Shown: positions 8,989 through 16,741 of the stretch, in pieces
Position numbering within the stretch: the stretch's first letter is position 1
Layout of the letters: each line of letters begins with the position of its first letter
Origin: Actinotalea endophytica
Lineage (GTDB): Bacteria; Actinomycetota; Actinomycetes; Actinomycetales; Cellulomonadaceae
DNA length: 64,000 nucleotides
Assembly: GCF_025717005.1 (NCBI RefSeq)
Contig: NZ_JAOVZU010000007.1
Location: 62,001 to 126,000 of the forward strand
Direction: 5' to 3'
Program-made: the position numbers and the translations under genes
Notes under the pieces: model-generated
What the model was told of the DNA's origin: nothing
The model's database searches: none
The model's input: only the letters and a program-made list of their open reading frames with translations

Positions 8989-10548
8989 ATGCGTTCGATC
9001 CTCAGGCTGGCTGCGGTCGCGTTGGCGGGTTCGCTCGTGCTGGCGAGCCCGGGGATGGCCGCTGCGGACGAGACGGGCGCGGGCGAGGAGACGGCTGCCG
9101 CCGAGGGCAGCGACCCCACCGCGACCGGGGACGAGAGCGGCGACGGTTCGACCGACGGCAGCGGCGCCACGGACGGGACCACGGACGGCGACGCCACCGA
9201 ACCGGGCGATCCGGCCGACGCCGGCGGGGACGACACCGCCTGCGATCCGGCCGACGACACCGATCCGCCGACGGACGGCTCGGGCGACGCCACCGCCACC
9301 GACGGCGCGACCGAGGACCCGGCGACGGCCGAGCCGGACCCCGACGGCGCGCCCTCCGACTCAAGCTCCGACAGCTCCGAGTGCCCCGCCGGGGACGGGT
9401 CGACGGGTGACGCGACCGAGGACCCGGGCGACGGCTCCACCGACCCGACCGAGGACCCGGCGACCGACGGCAGCACCGACCCGGACGTGGCCGACCCGCC
9501 GTCCGACGGCTCCACCGGCGAGCCCGGCACCCCGGCCGAGGACCCCGCTTCCGAGACACCCGGCGAGCCCACCGACGGGCTGTCCGAGGACCCCGCTGAC
9601 ACCACCGACGGCCTCTCCGAGGAACCGGCGCAGGACGCCGAGCCGGCTGCCGGGCCGATCACGACGGTGAAGCCGCCCGCCGTGGTGCCGGCCCGACCGG
9701 TCTCGTCGACCGCGCCCCTGACCGTGCCGCCCGCCGTGACCACGACCACCACGCCGCTGCGGACCACGCCGCTGCCGGTGCTCACCTCCGTCCCGAAGGG
9801 GCCGGCGCCGCTGTCGGTCGCGGCGGTCGGCGTGGACACCTACCCGGCCTACGACCCGCAGGTCTTCTGCGACCCGGCCCCCAAGCCGGGCACCGTCTAC
9901 CTCGCCCAGCTCGCGATCTCGTACTTCGGCCAGGGGCACCTGTCCGGGATCAGCCGGGACTGCTCGATCGGTACGACGAGCGAGCACAAGGAAGGTCGCG
10001 CCTTCGACTGGGCCCTGAGCGTGAACGTGCCCGAGGAGAAGGCCGCGGGAGATGCCTTCGTGCAGTGGCTCACGGCGATCGGGCCGGACGGCAAGGTGGG
10101 CTACAACGCACGCCGACTCGGCGTGATGTACATCATCTGGAACAAGCAGATCTGGATGAACACCAGCGCGGACGCCGCGTGGCACGACTACTACGGCCCC
10201 AAGCCGCACACCGACCACGTGCACGTGTCGCTGACCTGGGCGGGCGCCTACGAGCGGACCTCGTGGTGGATGGCGGGGACGCCGGCGGGCCAGGACTCGA
10301 TGGTCCGGTACGCGAAGCAGGTCTGGGCCGACCTGCTGTCGCGTGAGCTGGGCACCGACTGGCTGGACGCGTGGATCATCCGGTCCGACGGGACGCAGGC
10401 GGCGACCGCGGTCAGCGCGGCCCGCTCGCACGCCTACACCGTCGGCGTCCTCACCGACCTCTACCGATGGCTGATGGACCGGCTGGTGGAGGCGACGAGC
10501 CCGCAGTTCTGGCCGGTTCGCACCGGCGGCACGATGCGGGTCTTCTAG
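8989..10548 (+). CDS. Secreted acidic-linker protein with M15/LAS-like C-terminal domain
   Basis: 519 residues with a GAGGGAG site before ATG 8989. The signal peptide (RLAAVALAGSLVLASPGMAA) is followed by about 190 residues almost entirely of Asp, Gly, Thr, Ser, Pro and Glu, which should be disordered and strongly acidic. A Pro/Thr/Val linker leads to a globular domain with SEHKEGRAFDW and HTDHVHVSL. These resemble the HxxxxxxD and HxH zinc ligands of M15/LAS peptidoglycan peptidases and related ARB_07466-type C-terminal domains. A role in cell-wall hydrolysis or binding is inferred. It converges on the LuxR gene across a hairpin. Confidence 0.75.
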   Translation: MRSILRLAAVALAGSLVLASPGMAAADETGAGEETAAAEGSDPTATGDESGDGSTDGSGATDGTTDGDATEPGDPADAGGDDTACDPADDTDPPTDGSGDATATDGATEDPATAEPDPDGAPSDSSSDSSECPAGDGSTGDATEDPGDGSTDPTEDPATDGSTDPDVADPPSDGSTGEPGTPAEDPASETPGEPTDGLSEDPADTTDGLSEEPAQDAEPAAGPITTVKPPAVVPARPVSSTAPLTVPPAVTTTTTPLRTTPLPVLTSVPKGPAPLSVAAVGVDTYPAYDPQVFCDPAPKPGTVYLAQLAISYFGQGHLSGISRDCSIGTTSEHKEGRAFDWALSVNVPEEKAAGDAFVQWLTAIGPDGKVGYNARRLGVMYIIWNKQIWMNTSADAAWHDYYGPKPHTDHVHVSLTWAGAYERTSWWMAGTPAGQDSMVRYAKQVWADLLSRELGTDWLDAWIIRSDGTQAATAVSAARSHAYTVGVLTDLYRWLMDRLVEATSPQFWPVRTGGTMRVF

Positions 10549-10557
10549 GCGGGCCGA

Positions 10558-10573
10558 GGCGAGCTCTCTCGCC
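10558..10573. terminator. Hairpin between convergent genes
   Basis: GGCGAG-CTCT-CTCGCC forms a perfect 6-bp stem with a 4-base loop, ten bases after the M15-like gene stop and 18 before the stop of the convergent LuxR gene. No T-tract follows, as is common in very GC-rich actinobacteria. It is a probable bidirectional terminator. Confidence 0.55.
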
Positions 10574-10590
10574 CGGTGGTCCCGACCCGG

Positions 10591-13236
10591 TCAGAGGTCG
10601 CGGACGCCGCGCAGCTCCCGGCGGCTGCGCACGCCGAGCTTCGCGAACACCCGGGACAGGTGGCTGTCCACGGTCCGCACCGACACCGTGAGGCGCTCCG
10701 CGATCGCGCGGCTGCTCAGCCCGCCCGCCGCGAGGCCGGCGATCTCGCGCTCGCGCGGGGTCAGGCGGGTCGCCACGGCCACCGACGGGAGCCAGAGCCC
10801 CAGCTCGCACAGCGTCTGCGCCCCGACGCTGGCCAGCTCGACGTCGTGCTCGACGAGCGCGTCCGCGTGCGCGGCGAGCGCTGCGGCGCGCGGCCCCTGC
10901 ACGACCCGCGCGAGGTCGCGCACCCGGGCCAGCACCGCACGGTCCGTCGGGTCCGCGGCGCCGGCGAGGTAGCCCCCGACCAGCATCCGGTGCAGCGCCT
11001 CGAGCTCGATGCGGTGCAGCCCGCGCTCGGCGCTCCAGTGGGCGAGGCCGAGCGCCTCGGCGCGCAGCGACGGGTCGGACAGCCACAGCCGTGCGTCCAG
11101 CACCTGGAGCCGGAGCTCCGGCTCGATCATGGACGACGCCCGGCTCGGCGCGAGCTGTGACGCCTCGATCAGCCGGTGCGCCTCGACCGTGTCCCCGAGC
11201 GCGGCCGCGGCCACCGCCTGGGCCGCCCGCGCGTACGCGGCGATGCCGTAGGGGTCGACCAGGCGCAGGCCGACCCCCGCGACGTGCTGGGCCTGGAACG
11301 CGTCGCTCCACCGGCCACGCGCCGCGGCCAGCAGCCCCTGCGCGATGTCGTCCGCACCGTACTGACGCGTGCTGGCCCGGTCGGCGTGGCCGAGCAGCGA
11401 CGCCGAGTCCTCGGCGGCCTCGACCTCGCCGGACCAGAGCTGCGCCAGCACGACGGTCGAGCGGATGTCGGCGACGACCCACGGGTAGCGGCCCTCGTGG
11501 ACCTCGGCGGCCCGGAGGCTGCGGATGCCGAGCTCGACGGCGTCGTCGAGCCGGCCGGCGCCGGCCAGGCCGACGATGGTCGGCGCCGCCAGCTGGAGCA
11601 CCTCGGACGACCGGTGGCCGGCGGAGGTGAGGAGCTCGACCGACGGCCCGACGCTCTCGGCGAACCGGCCCGCCGTACCGAGCCGGGTCAGCCGGCATGC
11701 CTGGAGCGCGGTCCGCAGCTCGGGGTCGTCATCGAGGTCGCCCAGGAACGCGTCGATCAGGGCGAACGTCTCGTCCAGCTCGTCGCCGCGGTACTGGTAC
11801 AGGTCGGCCGTCTGCCGCGCGAAGCGGATCTGCCGCATCCGGTGCTCGGGGCCGGTGTCGTCCGCCGCCAGCCGGCCGGCGACCTCGAGCAGGTCGGCAG
11901 CGGCCCGACCCGGCTCGCCGACCAGCCACCAGGCCTGCGCACGCAGCAGCAGCGCGTCGGCCCGCAGACCGACCGCACCGAGGTTCTGCCGCAGCGCGGC
12001 ACTCGTGATCTGGACCGTCACCTCGGGCCGGCGCAGCGTGGTCGCGGCGCGGGCCGCCCGGAGCAGTCGCTCGCCCGTCTGGTGGATGTCGCACTCGAGC
12101 GCCCACAGCACCGAGCGCACCAGGCCTGCTGCCGAGAGGTGCGGCGCCGGGAAGCCCGGCCGCTCGGCGCGCAGCATGGCGAACAGCCGCCGGCGCCGGG
12201 CCAGCGGCACGAGGGCGCGGACCGCCTCGGCGTAGGCGGGCGGCTCGAGGGTCGCGACCGGCGCGAGCGGCTGGTCCAGGGACGCGTGCGTGCCGGAGCC
12301 GCCGCCCGGGCCGCTCCGGCCGATCGTGACCACACCCCGGCGGACGAGCTCGTCGAGGGCGGTGTCGTCGACCACGCCGTCGAGCACCGAGACCGGCACG
12401 GGCCCGGCGAGCGCGACCAGCTCGAGGGCATCCCGCAGGGCGCCGCCGAGGCGGCCGAGGTCGTGCACCACCGCGTCGAGCAGGGCCGGGCTCGGGTCGG
12501 CGTCGGCAGGACCGACCCACACGCCGTCGTGCGGCGCGAGGGTGCCGCTGTCGACCTCGTGCCGGATCAGCTCGCGCAGGTACCGCGGGTTGCCCTGGGT
12601 GCGTTGCCAGATCCTGCGGGACGTGTCCCCGGTGAGCGGGCCGCCGAGCGCGGCGGCGACGAGCTCCGCGGTCTGCGGGGCGTCGAGCGGGCGCAGGTCG
12701 ACCCGGTCGGCGAACCCGTCGCGCCACAGCTCGAGCCACGGAGACTCCTGGGCCCCCTCCGGCCGGAGCGTGGCGACCACCTGCGCCTCGCCGCGCCGCA
12801 CCAGGACCGCGAGCGCCGTGGCCACCGCGTGGTCCAGCAGGTGGGCCGAGTCGATGTGCAGCAGGGGCGGCGCGTCGGCGCCGTCGCACGGTCCGGCGGG
12901 AGCGGCCGCGCCCGCAGGCTCGGGCGCGGCGTCGGTGGGCCGCGGGTCGTAGAGCTCGAGCGCGGCGCCCGGCCCGGCCGCCCGCACCTCGTCGAGGTAC
13001 GGCGAGACCACCCGGAGGCCGGCCGGCAGGGCGGCCAGCACGGATCCGACCAGGTGCGTCTTGCCGACGCCGGCTCCGCCGACCACGAGGACGCTGCGCG
13101 CGGTCTGCAGCGCTGCGGTGACCGCGGCGCGTGCGCCGGGACGGTCGAGGGTCGGCCACTGACGGGTGGGCGGGCGCTCGTGCGTCGCGGAGGTCGCCCG
13201 CATCGTCGCAGGAGGCCTCGGGGCGAGGTCGGTCAT
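10591..13236 (-). CDS. LAL-type LuxR-family regulator with N-terminal ATPase, likely eCIS regulator
   Basis: 881 residues from ATG 13236, which has GGAGG five bases upstream; the open frame extends further but without a site and into the regulatory region. An N-terminal P-loop ATPase (GGAGVGKT, residues 53-60, and an LLHIDSAHLL Walker-B-like strand) is followed by a long helical TPR-like region. The C-terminus is a LuxR/GerE helix-turn-helix (LTPREREIAGLAAGGLSSRA ... VDSHLSRVFAKLGVRSRREL). Such proteins activate transcription after sensing an unknown ligand. It is divergent from the sheath gene, making it the prime candidate to bind the palindrome at 13390-13408 and the matching one at 37320-37338. 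Its own promoter region has a DosR-box-like palindrome. Confidence 0.88.
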   Translation of the reverse strand: MTDLAPRPPATMRATSATHERPPTRQWPTLDRPGARAAVTAALQTARSVLVVGGAGVGKTHLVGSVLAALPAGLRVVSPYLDEVRAAGPGAALELYDPRPTDAAPEPAGAAAPAGPCDGADAPPLLHIDSAHLLDHAVATALAVLVRRGEAQVVATLRPEGAQESPWLELWRDGFADRVDLRPLDAPQTAELVAAALGGPLTGDTSRRIWQRTQGNPRYLRELIRHEVDSGTLAPHDGVWVGPADADPSPALLDAVVHDLGRLGGALRDALELVALAGPVPVSVLDGVVDDTALDELVRRGVVTIGRSGPGGGSGTHASLDQPLAPVATLEPPAYAEAVRALVPLARRRRLFAMLRAERPGFPAPHLSAAGLVRSVLWALECDIHQTGERLLRAARAATTLRRPEVTVQITSAALRQNLGAVGLRADALLLRAQAWWLVGEPGRAAADLLEVAGRLAADDTGPEHRMRQIRFARQTADLYQYRGDELDETFALIDAFLGDLDDDPELRTALQACRLTRLGTAGRFAESVGPSVELLTSAGHRSSEVLQLAAPTIVGLAGAGRLDDAVELGIRSLRAAEVHEGRYPWVVADIRSTVVLAQLWSGEVEAAEDSASLLGHADRASTRQYGADDIAQGLLAAARGRWSDAFQAQHVAGVGLRLVDPYGIAAYARAAQAVAAAALGDTVEAHRLIEASQLAPSRASSMIEPELRLQVLDARLWLSDPSLRAEALGLAHWSAERGLHRIELEALHRMLVGGYLAGAADPTDRAVLARVRDLARVVQGPRAAALAAHADALVEHDVELASVGAQTLCELGLWLPSVAVATRLTPREREIAGLAAGGLSSRAIAERLTVSVRTVDSHLSRVFAKLGVRSRRELRGVRDL

Positions 13237-13315
13237 CCGTCCTCCGTCCGTCCGGTCCATGACCGCCGCAGCGGGCGGCAGCACGGCTCTGACCGGGCAT
13301 CGGCACAACGCCGTT

Positions 13316-13329
13316 GGGACTTTAGTCCC
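13316..13329. promoter_or_regulatory. GGGACTTTAGTCCC palindrome, identical to the core of the DosR/DevR box
   Basis: A perfect 14-bp palindrome lies 80 bp upstream of the LuxR start. The published DosR/DevR consensus core is GGGACTWWAGTCCC, so all 14 positions match. The flanks match only partly (GTT before and GTT after, where TTS and SAA are expected). A further GGGACC half-site follows at 13334-13339. It may make the injection system respond to hypoxia or redox stress through a DosR-like response regulator; binding is inference. Confidence 0.5.
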
Positions 13330-13389
13330 GTTTGGGACCAATGCGACAACGGAACGCGCCAGGCGGCCGCAACGGCCCGAGGTCCCGAG

Positions 13390-13408
13390 ATCGGTAGGTA
13401 TTACCGAT
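13390..13408. promoter_or_regulatory. eCIS operator copy 1: ATCGGTA-N5-TACCGAT
   Basis: A perfect 7-bp inverted repeat with a 5-base spacer, 92 bp upstream of the sheath start codon and 154 bp upstream of the divergent LuxR start. The same arms and spacing recur at 37320-37338 before the eCIS ATPase gene. A TACGTT hexamer begins 31 bases after its centre, where a -10 box would fall if the site were centred near -42, as for a class II LuxR activator. Confidence 0.75.
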
Positions 13409-13500
13409 GTCGCCCGAGCGCCCCGCTCCTACGTTCGCCATGTCAGCGCCCACGGCACCGCCCTCGTCACGAGGTAGCGGCGCGTCACCAGGGAGGGCTC

Positions 13501-15069
13501 GTGCCCACGTACACCGCGCCCGGCGTCTACGTCGAAGAAGTTCCCTCGTCCCAGAAGGTCCTCGCGTCGGCACCGACCGCCGTCGCCGCCTTCGTCGGAT
13601 TCACCGAGCGTGCCCCGCTCGACGATCCGAACGACCCGGACGGTCTCGCCCCACGGCTGGTGACCAGCTGGTCGCAGTTCGAGCAGCTCTACGGGAGCTT
13701 CGTCGACGGCGCGATCCTGCCGCTGTCGGTGTTCGGCTTCTTCCAGAACGGCGGGACGCTCGCCTACATCGTGCGGATCCCGCACTCGACGCCCGCGGGC
13801 GAGCCGTCGACGCTCGCGCTGCCGGCCGCGGATCGTTCGCTCGGCCACCCGCTGGAGATCACCAGCGTCGAGCCGGACGCCGACGTCACCGTGACGGTCG
13901 AGTCGGTCGACCAGGCCCCGGAGGACGACGGCCCCGCCGCGTTCACGATCAACGTCGTGGTCGGCGGGAAGACCGTCGAGGAGTTCCCCGACCTGACGTT
14001 CGGCGGCCCGCGGGATGCCGCGACCGTCATCAACAAGACCTCCACCCAGATCAAGGTCGAGGTCAAGCTCGCCGAGGACGTCGACCTCGCGACCCAGCTC
14101 GAGCTCCTCAAGCCCGGCCAGTACGCGCTGAAGAAGGCCGCCCCGGTGCCCGCCCCGGTCAACGGGCGCAAGTTCGCCGGGTCCGAGGCCGCCCGCACGG
14201 GCATCAACGGCCTCGCGATCGCCGAGGACGTGACCATGGTCATCGTCCCCGACCTGATCACGGCCGCGACCAAGGAGGACGGCAGCATCGACCTCGCCCT
14301 CTGGAAGGCCGTGCAGACCTCGCTGATCGCACACTGCGAGCTGCACTCCAACCGGATGGCCGTGCTCGACGCCCCGCCCGGGATGGGCCCGCAGCAGATC
14401 AAGGAGTGGCGCAGCGACACGGCGATGTACGACTCGGCGTTCGCCGCGCTCTACTACCCGTGGATCAAGGTCGAGAACCCGGTCGGCTCGAACGGCAACG
14501 CCGAGGTCTTCATCCCGCCGTCGGGCCACGTGGCCGGCGTCTGGGCGCGCACCGACGACACCCGCGGCGTCTGGAAGGCCCCCGCGAACGACACGATCCG
14601 CGGTGTGCTCGACGTCGAGCGCGCGATCACCCAGAACGAGCAGTCGCTGCTCAACCCGATCGGGATCAACTGCATCCGCCCGTTCGGCACCCGCGGCATC
14701 CGGATCTGGGGCGCCCGCACGCTCACCTCGGACACCGACTGGCAGTACATCAACGTGCGCCGGCTGTTCAACATGGTCGAGTCGACCATCATGACCGGCA
14801 CGCAGTGGGCGGTGTTCGAGCCGAACGACGTGACCCTGTGGGAGGGCGTGACCCGCACCCTGACCGGCTACCTGCACGGCCTGTGGCAGTCCGGCGCCCT
14901 GTTCGGCGCCTCCGCCGACCAGGCCTACTTCGTCCGGTGCGACGCGACCACCAACCCGCCCGAGTCGATCGACGCCGGCAAGCTCGTCGTCGAGGTCGGC
15001 CTGGCGCCGGTGAAGCCCGCCGAGTTCGTGATCTTCCGCATCAGCCAGAACAAGCAGTCGGCGTCCTGA
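13501..15069 (+). CDS. eCIS contractile sheath protein
   Basis: 522 residues from GTG 13501, preceded by AGGGAGG. This is the single sheath subunit of the injection system. The N-terminus PTYTAPGVYVEE is the signature of the phage tail sheath family, and the C-terminal half (from about residue 300) carries the conserved FIPPSGHVAGVWARTD and GINCIRPFGTRGIRIWGART segments. The sheath polymer surrounds the tube and shortens to push it through a target membrane. It opens the structural operon and is followed 40 bp later by the first tube gene. Only one sheath gene is present, unlike Afp and PVC, which have several. Confidence 0.97.
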   Translation: MPTYTAPGVYVEEVPSSQKVLASAPTAVAAFVGFTERAPLDDPNDPDGLAPRLVTSWSQFEQLYGSFVDGAILPLSVFGFFQNGGTLAYIVRIPHSTPAGEPSTLALPAADRSLGHPLEITSVEPDADVTVTVESVDQAPEDDGPAAFTINVVVGGKTVEEFPDLTFGGPRDAATVINKTSTQIKVEVKLAEDVDLATQLELLKPGQYALKKAAPVPAPVNGRKFAGSEAARTGINGLAIAEDVTMVIVPDLITAATKEDGSIDLALWKAVQTSLIAHCELHSNRMAVLDAPPGMGPQQIKEWRSDTAMYDSAFAALYYPWIKVENPVGSNGNAEVFIPPSGHVAGVWARTDDTRGVWKAPANDTIRGVLDVERAITQNEQSLLNPIGINCIRPFGTRGIRIWGARTLTSDTDWQYINVRRLFNMVESTIMTGTQWAVFEPNDVTLWEGVTRTLTGYLHGLWQSGALFGASADQAYFVRCDATTNPPESIDAGKLVVEVGLAPVKPAEFVIFRISQNKQSAS

Positions 15070-15109
15070 GCCGCCCGCCGGATCCCACACTCTGATCTGA
15101 GGAGCACCC

Positions 15110-15589
15110 GTGTCTGAAGGACTGTTCACCGTCGATCCGATGATCGCCCAGAACTTCTTCCTCGAGATCGACGGCGAGGTCATGACCGCGCTGATGTCGG
15201 TCTCCGGCCTCGACGTCGAGGTCTCCGTCGCGACCATCCAGCAGGTCGGCAAGGACGGCAAGCAGCAGCTCATCAAGACCCTGGGCCAGACCACCCAGGC
15301 CGGCGACCTGACCCTCACCCGGGTCGCGCCGAACACCATGGGCGACGACAAGCTGTGGAAGTGGTTCAACGACGTGCGCAACAAGGGCATGACCGCGGCC
15401 GACCGCGCGAGCGCCCGCAAGAACGGGTCGATCGTGGTCTACGACGCCGCCCACACGGAGGTCGCACGGTTCAACTTCTTCAACGCGTGGCCGAGCAAGA
15501 TCTCCACCGACCAGCTCAGCGTCGACAGCTCCGACGCCATCAAGGAGTCGATCACGCTGGTGCTCGAGCGCCTCGAGCGGGTCAAGTGA
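15110..15589 (+). CDS. eCIS inner tube protein 1 (gp19/Hcp-like)
   Basis: 159 residues, GTG start with GAGGAG upstream. It belongs to the T4 gp19-like tail tube family: FFLEIDGEVMTALMSVSGLD at the N-terminus, a central KTLGQTTQAGDLTLTRV strand pair and a closing KESITLVLERLERVK. Hexamer rings of this protein should stack to form the hollow tube inside the sheath. It is followed with a 4-bp overlap (GTGA) by the gp41-like gene. The second tube paralogue, 0.7 kb on, is divergent enough to be the baseplate-proximal initiator ring. Confidence 0.93.
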   Translation: MSEGLFTVDPMIAQNFFLEIDGEVMTALMSVSGLDVEVSVATIQQVGKDGKQQLIKTLGQTTQAGDLTLTRVAPNTMGDDKLWKWFNDVRNKGMTAADRASARKNGSIVVYDAAHTEVARFNFFNAWPSKISTDQLSVDSSDAIKESITLVLERLERVK

Positions 15590-16098
15590 GTCTGCAGACG
15601 CGCTACGACTTCACGCTCCCGCGTGGGTACGTCGACGGCCAGGGCGTCGTGCACCGGACCGGCACGATGCGGCTGGCGACGGCCCGCGACGAGCTGGAGC
15701 CGTTGCGCGACCCCACGATCGACGGGGCGGACGACCCTCGGCTGACCGTGGTCGTGCTGGCTCGCGTGGTCGAACGGCTCGGCACCCTCGATCTCGTCAC
15801 GACGCACGAGATCGAGGGGCTGTTCGCCGCCGACCTGGCGTTCCTGCAGGACTTCTACGGGGTGATCAACTTCGGCACGCAGGCGGAGTACGAGGAGCTC
15901 GTCGCCGCCCAGCGCGAAGCCGAGGCACCGGTGACCTCGTCGGTGTCCGCTCCGGCGTCCCCGCCTGCCCCGACGGTGTCGGCCGACGCCGTCGGGTCGG
16001 ACACCGGGGCAGCGCCCGACCCGACGCGGGACCTCGCGGGCGCCCTCCCGCGTCCGGGGCGTTCGGCGATCGAGGAGATCCCCCGCGACGGCAGGTGA
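15586..16098 (+). CDS. Phage tail assembly chaperone-like protein (Mu gp41-like)
   Basis: 170 residues from GTG 15586, overlapping the tube stop. The first ~100 residues resemble the tail-assembly protein family found in eCIS loci: FTLPRGYVDGQGVVHRTGTM, RLATARDELEPLRDPTIDG, then a helical VVVLARVVERLGTLDLVTTH and FLQDFYGVIN. The last ~65 residues are a Pro/Ala/Ser-rich tail. Position directly after the tube gene suggests a role in tube or sheath assembly; the exact function in eCIS is not established. Confidence 0.7.
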   Translation: MSLQTRYDFTLPRGYVDGQGVVHRTGTMRLATARDELEPLRDPTIDGADDPRLTVVVLARVVERLGTLDLVTTHEIEGLFAADLAFLQDFYGVINFGTQAEYEELVAAQREAEAPVTSSVSAPASPPAPTVSADAVGSDTGAAPDPTRDLAGALPRPGRSAIEEIPRDGR

Positions 16099-16101
16099 CC
16101 G

Positions 16102-16281
16102 ATGCTCCGTTACCCGGCCGAGGCGCTCTGGCAGGAGATCGCCTACCTCGCCTACCACCTGCACTGGTCGATGTCCGACCTGCTCGACCTGGAACACCTC
16201 GACCGGGTCCGCATGGTGCGGGCCGTCTCGGCCCTGAACGAACGAGCGTGGGAGGCGGTGCGGGACAGTGGCAGCAGCTGA
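16102..16281 (+). CDS. DUF6760-type small eCIS protein
   Basis: 59 residues, ATG 16102, starting 3 bp after the chaperone-like gene. The sequence begins MLRYPAEALWQEIAYLAYHL and continues HWSMSDLLDLEHLDRVRMV, a compact helical protein of the kind seen between the assembly chaperone and the second tube gene in many eCIS loci. In phage the corresponding slot holds a frameshift-linked or separate chaperone partner, so it may work with the preceding protein; that is inference. It overlaps the next gene by 14 bp, which implies translational coupling. Confidence 0.8.
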   Translation: MLRYPAEALWQEIAYLAYHLHWSMSDLLDLEHLDRVRMVRAVSALNERAWEAVRDSGSS

Positions 16282-16741
16282 CCGGGAGCCGCTCGGTGAC
16301 GACCCCACGACGAGCGGCTGGTTCATCTTCGAGGTCGACGGCGTCGAGATCGGCACCTTCAGGTCCGTGAAGGGGCTCGAGCTCACCGTGGACGTCCACG
16401 AGTACGCCGAGGGCGGTCAGGGCCAGTACGTGCACAAGCTGCCGGGCACGTTGCACTGGCCGAACCTGGTCTTCAGCCGCGGCATGGTCGAGAGCGACGC
16501 CCTGTTCACCTGGGTGTCGAACTCGGCCGGCGAGAACTTCGCGGCCAACGGCAACAAGGTCAAGCGCAGCACCGGCGCGGTCACCGCGGTGAGCTACACC
16601 GGCGAGCGGCTCCGTGCCTGGGAGTTCACGGACGTCTTCGCGGTGCGCTGGACCGGGCCCGAGTTCAACGTCGACAGCGCCGAGCTGCTGGTCGAGGAGC
16701 TCGAGGTCGCGCACAACGGGTTCCGGGCGAAGACGTCGTGA
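16268..16741 (+). CDS. eCIS tube protein 2 (gp19-like, tube initiator candidate)
   Basis: 157 residues, GTG start inside the end of the DUF6760 gene. The gp19-like fold is evident from GWFIFEVDGVEIGTFRSVKG, HKLPGTLHWPNLVFSRGMVE and SAELLVEELEVAHNGF. The spacing of two tube paralogues around the chaperone genes matches afp1/afp5-type organisation. There the second paralogue forms the ring joining the tube to the spike and baseplate, which is a likely role here. Its stop overlaps the next start by 4 bp. Confidence 0.92.
   Translation: MAAADREPLGDDPTTSGWFIFEVDGVEIGTFRSVKGLELTVDVHEYAEGGQGQYVHKLPGTLHWPNLVFSRGMVESDALFTWVSNSAGENFAANGNKVKRSTGAVTAVSYTGERLRAWEFTDVFAVRWTGPEFNVDSAELLVEELEVAHNGFRAKTS

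Noticed and set aside
10455-10470. A TACCGAT half-site resembling the eCIS operator
   Set aside because: It lies inside the M15-like coding sequence without the second arm, so it is expected by chance.
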